DNA of 64,000 nt from Varunaivibrio sulfuroxidans (GTDB taxonomy: Bacteria; Pseudomonadota; Alphaproteobacteria; Rhodospirillales; Magnetovibrionaceae), in the NCBI RefSeq assembly GCF_029318635.1, contig NZ_CP119676.1, positions 310,001 to 374,000 of the forward strand. The letters run 5' to 3'. The notes under the pieces are model-generated. The model did no database searches and was not told the DNA's origin. It saw only the letters and a program-made list of their open reading frames with translations. Positions within the stretch are counted from its first letter, which is position 1. Each line of letters starts with the position of its first letter. Shown here one piece after another: positions 58,245-64,000 of the stretch. A program made the position numbers and the translations under genes.

Positions 58245-59603
58245 ATGAGTGACGATAAAATATTACATGTCTCGCGGCGCGGTCTGTTGAAGGCGGGCGC
58301 GGCGACGACCCTGGCGCTGGGGACACCGGCGTTTTTCATGAAAAATGCCTGGGCGCAGGATGCGTTGGGTAATTTCCCCGTTAACGGGCCAAAAGTAATG
58401 TTCGGCTTTAACGTGCCGCAAACGGGGGCTTACGCCGACGAGGGCGCGGATGAACTGCGCGCCTATAAACTTGCCGTCAAGCACCTCAACAGCGGCGGCG
58501 GCATGCTTGAGACCTTCAAGCCGAGTTCTTTGAAGGGTAACGGCGTCCTCGGCAAGAAAGTCGATTTCGTGGTCGGCGACACCCAAACCAACCCCGACGC
58601 CGCGCGCACCAGCGCCCGGCGCATGATCGAGCGTGACAAGGTCATCATGTGGGGCGGAGGGTCGTCCAGTTCGGTGGCGATCGCCCAACAGTATCTGGCC
58701 CAAGAAGTCGGCGTGATTTTCATGTGCGGCCTGACCCATTCCAACGACACCACGGGTAAGGATAAGCGTCGTTACGGTTTCCGTCATTTCTTTAACGCGT
58801 ACATGACCGGCAAGGCGCTTGCCCCCGTGCTGGCGAAAACCTACGGCAAGGATCGCCGCGCCTTCCATCTGACCGCCGATTACAGCTGGGGCCACACCCA
58901 GTACGAATCGATGAAGGAATTCACCGAAAAGCAGGGCTGGACCACGGTCGGCAATATCATGACGCCGCTCAAGGCGACCGATTTCTCGCAGTACCTGACC
59001 GCGGTGATCAATTCCGACGCCGACGTTCTGGTGCTCAATCATTACGGCAAGAACATGGTCAATTCGCTCAGCCAGGCGGTCGATTTCGGCATGCGCGATA
59101 TGATCAAGAACGGCAAGCATATGGAAATCGTGGTGCCGTTGTACTCGCGCCTGATGGCGCAAGGGGCGGGGGCGTCGAAAATTGACGGCGTTCTGGGCAC
59201 TAGCGGCTGGAACTGGACCCTTCAGGACGCCGGCTCCAAAGTGTTCACCAAGGCGTTCGAGGCCGAGTACGGCTTCCCGCCATCCCAGGCGGCGCAGACG
59301 TGTTACTGCCAGACGTTGCTTTACGCCAATGCGTGCGAAGTGGCGGGAACGTTCTATCCGCCGGAGGTTATCAAGGCCCTGGAAGGGTTCGAGTTCGAGG
59401 GAATGGGGCTATCGGGGAAAACCCTGTATCGGGCGGCCGATCACCAGTGCTTCAAGGACATCTTGGTGGTGCGCGGTAAAGGCCCGGATAAGAAGAAGGG
59501 CGAATACGACCTTCTCGAAGTGGTCGAGGAAGTGCCTCGCGACGTCGTCACCTACGATCCGAAAATTTTCGGCGGCGAGCTCGGCCCTTACAAGCCGGCC
59601 TAA
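58245..59603 (+). CDS. ABC importer periplasmic binding protein (branched-chain amino acid/amide type), Tat-exported
   Basis: The 452-residue protein starts with a twin-arginine signal (VSRRGLLKAGAATTLALG, cleavage near AWA-Q) and continues as a type I periplasmic binding fold (Peripla_BP_6) with VMFGFNVPQTGAYADEGADELRAY and GVLGTSGWNWTLQDAG. Tat export suggests folding before export. It heads the gene set for two permeases and two ATPases. The family includes transporters for amino acids, urea and amides; the ligand is not clear. Confidence 0.9.
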   Translation: MSDDKILHVSRRGLLKAGAATTLALGTPAFFMKNAWAQDALGNFPVNGPKVMFGFNVPQTGAYADEGADELRAYKLAVKHLNSGGGMLETFKPSSLKGNGVLGKKVDFVVGDTQTNPDAARTSARRMIERDKVIMWGGGSSSSVAIAQQYLAQEVGVIFMCGLTHSNDTTGKDKRRYGFRHFFNAYMTGKALAPVLAKTYGKDRRAFHLTADYSWGHTQYESMKEFTEKQGWTTVGNIMTPLKATDFSQYLTAVINSDADVLVLNHYGKNMVNSLSQAVDFGMRDMIKNGKHMEIVVPLYSRLMAQGAGASKIDGVLGTSGWNWTLQDAGSKVFTKAFEAEYGFPPSQAAQTCYCQTLLYANACEVAGTFYPPEVIKALEGFEFEGMGLSGKTLYRAADHQCFKDILVVRGKGPDKKKGEYDLLEVVEEVPRDVVTYDPKIFGGELGPYKPA

Positions 59604-59614
59604 GTCCTCTTTCG

Positions 59615-59659
59615 ATACGGACGCGCCCGCCGGAAACGGACGCGTCCGTATTTCTTTTT
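59615..59659 (+). terminator. Strong hairpin terminator after the binding-protein gene
   Basis: ATACGGACGCG pairs perfectly with CGCGTCCGTAT around a 15-base loop and is followed by TTCTTTTT. Partial readthrough would give more binding protein than permease, as is common for importers. Confidence 0.85.
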
Positions 59660-59807
59660 CGAACGTCCGTCGTCGGCCTCTTGACCTTTCTGTTTCGAGT
59701 GAGAGACCTCGGGCGCGGCCGTCGCCGCGTGGAATGGGTCAAGGCGGCGGGGCCGCCTCGGCCTCGTGCCGCGGTCGGGTGATGGTTATATTGGGTGGAG
59801 CGCATCA

Positions 59808-60713
59808 ATGTCAGGGACGCTGACGAACCATATTTTTCTGCAATTTGTGACCGGGTTGCAATTAGGCGCGATATACGCCCTGATCGCTTTGGGCCTGACC
59901 TTGGTGTTCGGCACTCTGGGGTTGGTCAATTTCGCCCATGGGGCGTTGTTCATGTTGGGCGCCTACCTGGCGGTCGTCATCGCCGCCAAGTTCGGTTTCA
60001 TCGCCGCCATCGTCGGCGTGCCGATCATCCTTTTCATCGTCGGGCTTATCCTGGAAAAGGGGTTGATCCGTTTTTTCTATCAACGCCCGCACACGGATCA
60101 AATTCTGGTGACGTTCGGCCTGGCGATCGTGGTTCAGGAAACCCTGAAGTGGATCTTCGGGGCCAACAATCTGCCGTTTTCCCTGCCCAGTTGGGGGGTC
60201 GGGATTATCAAGATGCACGAATGGGTTCCCTTCTTGGAAGGTTTCGTGGTGTATCCTAAGTGGCGCATCATCTTGATCGGCGTCTCAATGACGACGGTCG
60301 CCGCCCTGTTCGTATTGTTACAGTTCACCCGCTTCGGCCTGATCGTTCGCGCCGGAATGCGCGACGCCGAAATGCTGCGGTTTCTCGGCATCGACATCAA
60401 CAAGCGCTTCGCCATCGTCTTTGGATTGGGGGCGATGATCGCCGGCATCGCCGGGGTTTTTGGCGGCCCGGTGACCCAGGTCGATCCCGAAATCGGAATG
60501 AACATGCTGGTGCCGTCGTTTCTGGTTGTCGTCATTGGCGGCATGGGCTCGCTGCCGGGCGCGGTGCTCGCCAGTTTCCTGCTCGGCCTCGCGCTTAGTT
60601 TCACGGCTGAATATTCGGCGATCCAGCAGATTATCGTCTACGTGATCGCCGTCGTCGTTCTGTTGGTGCGCCCGCGCGGTCTGATGGGACAAAAGGGACT
60701 GATGGAAGAATGA
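59808..60713 (+). CDS. livH: ABC importer permease LivH type
   Basis: The 301-residue permease has about eight membrane helices and the family start FLQFVTGLQLGAIYALIALGLTLVFGTLGLVNFAHG. The ATG at 59808 has GGAG eight bases upstream; an upstream ATG-less frame extension is a shadow. The end ATG/TGA overlap with the next gene indicates coupling. It is the first permease of the importer headed by the binding protein at 58.2 kb. Confidence 0.93.
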   Translation: MSGTLTNHIFLQFVTGLQLGAIYALIALGLTLVFGTLGLVNFAHGALFMLGAYLAVVIAAKFGFIAAIVGVPIILFIVGLILEKGLIRFFYQRPHTDQILVTFGLAIVVQETLKWIFGANNLPFSLPSWGVGIIKMHEWVPFLEGFVVYPKWRIILIGVSMTTVAALFVLLQFTRFGLIVRAGMRDAEMLRFLGIDINKRFAIVFGLGAMIAGIAGVFGGPVTQVDPEIGMNMLVPSFLVVVIGGMGSLPGAVLASFLLGLALSFTAEYSAIQQIIVYVIAVVVLLVRPRGLMGQKGLMEE

Positions 60714-61717
60714 TGAACAAGACATATCCCTCCTTTTGGCGCGCCAATGCGCCGGTGGCGTATTTCGCGGTGATCGTGTTGACGATGCCGTTCTGGTTTC
60801 CTCTGATCGGGGGGTATCCCGGCCTGGACACAAAAATTCTGATTTGGGCGATTTTCGCCATCGGGTTCGATATTTTGCTGGGCTATATGGGGTACCTATC
60901 GTTCGGGCATGCCGCGTTTTTCGGTATTTCCGCCTATACGACGGGCTTGATGTTGTTGCACTACTCGTCGGAAATCGTCCCTGCGATGTTGATGAGCGTG
61001 GTTGTGACGACCGTGGCGGCCCTGATTATCGGGATGCTGACCTTGCGCCGTTCGGGCATTTATTTTTCGATTCTAACCCTGGCGTTCGGTGAGATGTTTT
61101 ACAGTTCCGCGGTCTCCACGTTGCAATCTTGGACCGGGGGCGATAACGGCCTGACGGGGCTGCCGACGCCGACCCTGTTCGGGTCGGTGATCAAGGATAC
61201 CGATGTTTTTTATTTGACGGCCTTTTTCGCCATCGTGGCGTATTTTACCGCACGTAGAATAGCATCCTCGCCTTTCGGGCTAATGCTCAGGGCGATCAAA
61301 TCGAACCAGGACCGCCTGGAGTTCACGGGAATCAATGTTCAACGCTATAAAATTTCAGGGTTTGTCGTTAGTGCGATCTTCGCCGCGTTCGCAGGCTCGC
61401 TGATGGTGATTTACGAACCTTACGTGGCGACCGAGTTTCTGCATTGGTCAACCTCGGGGAAAATCGTCATCATGTCGGTGATCGGTGGTGTCGGAACGTT
61501 GTTCGGACCAATGATCGGGGCGGCCTTCATGCTCTATTTCGAAAATGTGATTTCGGTCGCCCTGCACGAACAGTGGTTGTTGGTGCTGGGGCTTATTTTC
61601 ATGGCGATCGTCATCTTCCTGCCCGGTGGGTTCGTCGATGGCGCGCGCAGGGTGCATCGTAAAATCATGGGTCGAAGCGCGCCAAGCGGCCCACCCGCCG
61701 AAAAAGGGGAGGCCTAA
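60710..61717 (+). CDS. livM: ABC importer permease LivM type
   Basis: The second permease (335 residues) has about nine membrane helices and the LivM-like block GYMGYLSFGHAAFFGISAYTTGLM plus the EAA-region AIKSNQDRLEFTGINVQRYKI. It overlaps livH by 4 bases and is followed 3 bases later by livG. The C-terminal 40 residues are charged and cytoplasmic. Confidence 0.93.
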   Translation: MMNKTYPSFWRANAPVAYFAVIVLTMPFWFPLIGGYPGLDTKILIWAIFAIGFDILLGYMGYLSFGHAAFFGISAYTTGLMLLHYSSEIVPAMLMSVVVTTVAALIIGMLTLRRSGIYFSILTLAFGEMFYSSAVSTLQSWTGGDNGLTGLPTPTLFGSVIKDTDVFYLTAFFAIVAYFTARRIASSPFGLMLRAIKSNQDRLEFTGINVQRYKISGFVVSAIFAAFAGSLMVIYEPYVATEFLHWSTSGKIVIMSVIGGVGTLFGPMIGAAFMLYFENVISVALHEQWLLVLGLIFMAIVIFLPGGFVDGARRVHRKIMGRSAPSGPPAEKGEA

Positions 61718-61720
61718 GCG

Positions 61721-62476
61721 ATGACGATTTTGGAAGTCTCCTGCGTATCGAAGAGTTTCGGCGGATTGAACGCCTTGAGCGACGTTAACCTGAACGTCGA
61801 GGAGGGGACCGTTCACGCCTTGATCGGCCCCAACGGGGCGGGTAAATCGACGTTGCTGAATGTGCTGACCGGCCTTTTGAGACCCGATAAGGGCGAGGTG
61901 ATTTTCGACGGGCGGGCATTGCGCAATGTCTCGCCGCACGAGATCAATCAGCGCGGCATCGCCAAGGTTTTTCAAACACCGGCGGTTTTCGGCGAATTGA
62001 CGTTGCTCGAAAACGTCACCATCCCGGCTTTGGCGGCCCGCGACGGGGCGTTTAAGGCAAACCTGTTTAAAACCGACCGCAGCCTGAAGGATGTTCATGC
62101 GGTGGGCGAGGAGGTTCTGTGCGACGTCGGACTTCAAGATCAGATGCACGAGCAGGCTCGCTATCTTTCCCGTGGGGATAAACGGCGCCTGGAACTGGCG
62201 TTGTGTCTGGCGCACCGTCCCCGGCTGATGTTGTTGGACGAGCCGACCGCGGGAATGTCGCGCCATGAAACGGAACGCACCATCGACCTTTTAAAGAAAA
62301 TATCGTCTCGCGGCGTGACCAAGGTGATCGTCGAGCACGACATGAGCGTCGTCTTCGCCCTGTCGGACACCATTACCGTTCTCGCCCAGGGGCAAGTCAT
62401 CGCCGAGGGCGGTCCCGATGCGGTGCGCGGCAATCCAAAAGTGATCGAAGCCTACCTCGGGGAGGAGCAGGAATGA
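61721..62476 (+). CDS. livG: ABC importer ATPase LivG type
   Basis: A 251-residue ATPase with Walker A GPNGAGKSTLLNVLTG, the signature read as LSRGDKRRLELALCLA (instead of LSGGQ or LSYGQQ), Walker B RLMLLDEPTAGMS and the H-loop VIVEHDMSVV. The altered signature falls within the range seen in the LivG/UrtD group. It overlaps livF by 4 bases. Confidence 0.93.
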   Translation: MTILEVSCVSKSFGGLNALSDVNLNVEEGTVHALIGPNGAGKSTLLNVLTGLLRPDKGEVIFDGRALRNVSPHEINQRGIAKVFQTPAVFGELTLLENVTIPALAARDGAFKANLFKTDRSLKDVHAVGEEVLCDVGLQDQMHEQARYLSRGDKRRLELALCLAHRPRLMLLDEPTAGMSRHETERTIDLLKKISSRGVTKVIVEHDMSVVFALSDTITVLAQGQVIAEGGPDAVRGNPKVIEAYLGEEQE

Positions 62477-63219
62477 CCGCCCTTGCACAAAACACCCAGC
62501 AGGAATTGCGCGCCGATGCTTTTTTCTCCTGCCGGAACATCAACGCCTATTACGGGGAAAGCTACGTCGTTCAGGATGTCAGTTTCGATATTCACGAAGG
62601 TGAGATCGTGGCGCTCCTGGGGCGCAACGGGGCGGGCAAGACATCGACCTTGCGGACTATCGCCCGGGCGCACAACCCGGCGCTGACGTCGGGGGAAATC
62701 CACCTGAACGGCACCGCGCTGCATTCCCTGCAGGCCTTCGAAGCCGCCCAGGCGGGGGTCCAACTGGTTCCCGAAGACCGCCGGATCATCCCCGGGATCA
62801 CGGTCGAGGAAAACCTTATTTTGGCGCAAATCGAAGGCGCTCCGGGCTGGCCGTTGGCGCGCATTTACGAGCATTTCCCGCGCCTCGCCGAACGGCGCAC
62901 GCAACAGGCCACCACCATGTCCGGCGGCGAGCAGCAGATGCTCGCGGTGGCGCGGGCGCTGGCTCGGGATTTGAAACTGTTGCTTCTGGACGAACCCTAC
63001 GAGGGGCTGGCCCCGGTGATCGTCCATGAAATCGAGGCCATCCTGCATGAAGTCAAGGCCCTGGGGATCACCACGGTGATCGTCGAGCAAAATGCCGTCG
63101 CGGCGTTGAAACTCGCCGACAGGGCGATCATCCTCGATGTCGGCGAGGTCGTCTTCACGGGAACCGCCAAAGAGGTCTTGGACAATAAAGAACTACGCGA
63201 AGAATATTTGGCGATCTAG
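62473..63219 (+). CDS. livF: ABC importer ATPase LivF type
   Basis: A 248-residue ATPase with Walker A GRNGAGKTSTLRTIA, the canonical signature MSGGEQQMLAVARAL, Walker B LKLLLLDEPYEGLAP and VIVEQNAVAAL. It pairs with LivG as the heterodimeric motor of the importer. It ends the operon and is followed by the dispersed repeat. Confidence 0.93.
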   Translation: MTALAQNTQQELRADAFFSCRNINAYYGESYVVQDVSFDIHEGEIVALLGRNGAGKTSTLRTIARAHNPALTSGEIHLNGTALHSLQAFEAAQAGVQLVPEDRRIIPGITVEENLILAQIEGAPGWPLARIYEHFPRLAERRTQQATTMSGGEQQMLAVARALARDLKLLLLDEPYEGLAPVIVHEIEAILHEVKALGITTVIVEQNAVAALKLADRAIILDVGEVVFTGTAKEVLDNKELREEYLAI

Positions 63220-63235
63220 TGGTTTGAGTTTAACA

Positions 63236-63320
63236 TTTGAGTCCGATGCAATTGGACACAAATGTGTGAAGAAATCAAACTGCAACAAAAAGATAGATAG
63301 TGGTCGGCCCGATGGTTCGC
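63236..63320 (+). repeat. Dispersed repeat, copy B
   Basis: Matches copy A at 56277 (57 of 62 bases, then weaker). It lies 16 bases after the livF stop, in the same orientation as copy A. The hairpin arms are slightly degraded here. Confidence 0.85.
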
Positions 63321-63346
63321 GGGAGCGAAACGTCGGAGTCGATCCA

Positions 63347-63617
63347 CTAGGGTCAGGACCTCTTCATCTGATACGTCTGGCGGAGATGAATTTAAGTATG
63401 GGTTAGGCGGAAAACCCACCGCAATGGCGCTCATTGCAAGGTTTTTCCAACGACATCCGCGCTTAAATTCATCCCGTCCCGCAGGAATTTGTGAAAAATG
63501 CCCCAAGAGCGTCGTCGAAGACTTTTGAAAGTGAACGGCACTTCCGGCAAGTCTTCTCCCAGGCTTGTGACATTTTTCACAAACCAGACGCACCAGATGA
63601 AGAGGTCCTGACCCTAG
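63347..63617. mobile_element. 271-bp compound palindromic (MITE-like) element
   Basis: The ends are 34-bp inverted repeats (63347-63380 and 63584-63617) identical at 32 of 34 positions, each starting at a CTAG. Inside are two separate long imperfect hairpins: one bounded by GATGAATTTAAG/CTTAAATTCATC (63385-63396 and 63462-63473) with a central GCAATG/CATTGC, and one bounded by TTTGTGAAAAATG/CATTTTTCACAAA (63488-63500 and 63571-63583) with nested GAAGACTT/AAGTCTTC. No gene is seen inside. It looks like a non-autonomous element or a large structured RNA; CTAG at both ends could be a target duplication. Confidence 0.7.
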
Positions 63618-63767
63618 GACCGCGCCGACCCGAAGACTCGTGCCGCCGACGGTATCCCCGTGGTGCGCGGTTCTCTTTCCAAGGGAAGCCATGACAAGAG
63701 GCGTTACGATGCGCTAATGTTAAAAAAAAGAAATGGGCGCGTCGCGGTCTAGGGATGGCTTGGGAGT

Positions 63768-64000
63768 ATGGCGTATTCGGTTTTGCTCGTCGAAGACGAG
63801 CCAAATATTGTGCTGTCGTTGCAGTTTATCATGAAACAGGCGGGATTTGACGTCCGTGTGGCGACGGACGGCGTGCTTGCGATCGATGCGCTGGAGCAGG
63901 CGCGCGCCGACGTTGTCCTGTTGGATATCATGTTGCCCAAGCGCGATGGTTTCGCGGTGTGCGAAATGATCAAGGGGACGCCCCGGTGGGCGGACGTCAA
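63768..64000 (+). CDS. Response regulator receiver domain, 3' end cut by the window
   Basis: The frame from the ATG at 63768 is open to the window edge. The 77 residues visible are a CheY-like receiver: acidic pair in VLLVEDEPNIV, phosphoacceptor Asp in VVLLDIMLPKRDGF and the following CEMIK helix. The output domain, if any, is beyond the window. A GGGAG directly before the ATG is too close to be ideal. It follows the palindromic element by 150 bases. Confidence 0.9.
   Translation, partial: MAYSVLLVEDEPNIVLSLQFIMKQAGFDVRVATDGVLAIDALEQARADVVLLDIMLPKRDGFAVCEMIKGTPRWADV

Noticed and set aside
63137..63406. 89-codon frame across the livF end and repeat copy B
   Set aside because: Shares a translated motif with copy A only because the DNA repeat is shared; the two repeats sit in different contexts and neither has its own start signals.

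Overview
The window looks like a stretch of an alphaproteobacterial chromosome, most probably from the order Rhodospirillales. The reasons are the gene chain argS / SPOR protein / nagZ / scpAB / tatABC / serS / surE / pcm / NlpD-like protein, the yajC-secD-secF-Mth938 block, a folate-type TrmFO, a LexA box of the alphaproteobacterial form GTTC-N7-GTTC, and an ErpA/Fe-SOD/bacteriohemerythrin complement typical of microaerophilic relatives of Magnetospirillum. The genus call is inference only. The sequence is GC-rich and densely coded, with a few AT-rich intergenic islands.

Layout. 0-7.3 kb: SPFH/NfeD membrane pair, a DUF302 protein, two uncharacterised proteins, ilvD, a hemerythrin-receiver fusion, a DUF4260 membrane protein and exonuclease III. 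7.4-20.8 kb: erpA diverging from a long housekeeping series (dgt, argS, a SPOR cell-wall protein, nagZ, an M50 protease, scpA, scpB, tatABC, serS, surE, pcm, an NlpD-like amidase activator). 21-24.4 kb: a membrane GGDEF protein, a DUF815 ATPase and an orphan small gene in an AT-rich patch. 24.5-34.4 kb: yajC-secD-secF, an Mth938 protein with no normal start codon, a small membrane cytochrome, sodB, an NDUFAF6-like protein, a large Pro/Thr-rich exported protein and trmFO. 34.5-41.1 kb: rhodanese, an SLC13 transporter with divergent LysR regulator, a second hemerythrin, a DUF4010 membrane protein and a CYTH-CHAD protein. 41.1-44.8 kb: uvrA and ssb diverging around a perfect LexA box. 44.8-48.2 kb: a probable envelope lipid/glycan cassette (PAP2-type phosphatase, VTT protein, GT2, GT9). 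48.2-51.3 kb: OxyR divergent from rubrerythrin, rubredoxin and rubredoxin reductase, a self-contained peroxide-reduction chain. 51.4-56.2 kb: a cation efflux protein, gyrA, coaD and tRNA-Lys. 56.3-63.2 kb: an XRE/ScfR-type regulator containing a histidine-kinase-like H-box, divergent from a complete branched-chain-amino-acid-type ABC importer. 63.2-64 kb: a dispersed repeat, a 271-bp compound palindromic element and the start of a response regulator.

How the genes work together. Most of the window is core machinery: protein export (Sec and Tat), chromosome segregation, cell-wall turnover, translation, NAD(P)H/CoA/Fe-S metabolism and DNA repair. Several accessory parts share an oxygen theme: two hemerythrins (one wired to a receiver domain), Fe-SOD, OxyR-controlled rubrerythrin and a short cytochrome. 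I see no prophage, CRISPR array, intact insertion sequence or classical defence island. The least explained items are the compound palindromic element at 63.35-63.62 kb, the related repeats at 56.28 and 63.24 kb, the Mth938 gene with a TTA where its start should be, and the ScfR-type regulator with an H-box.
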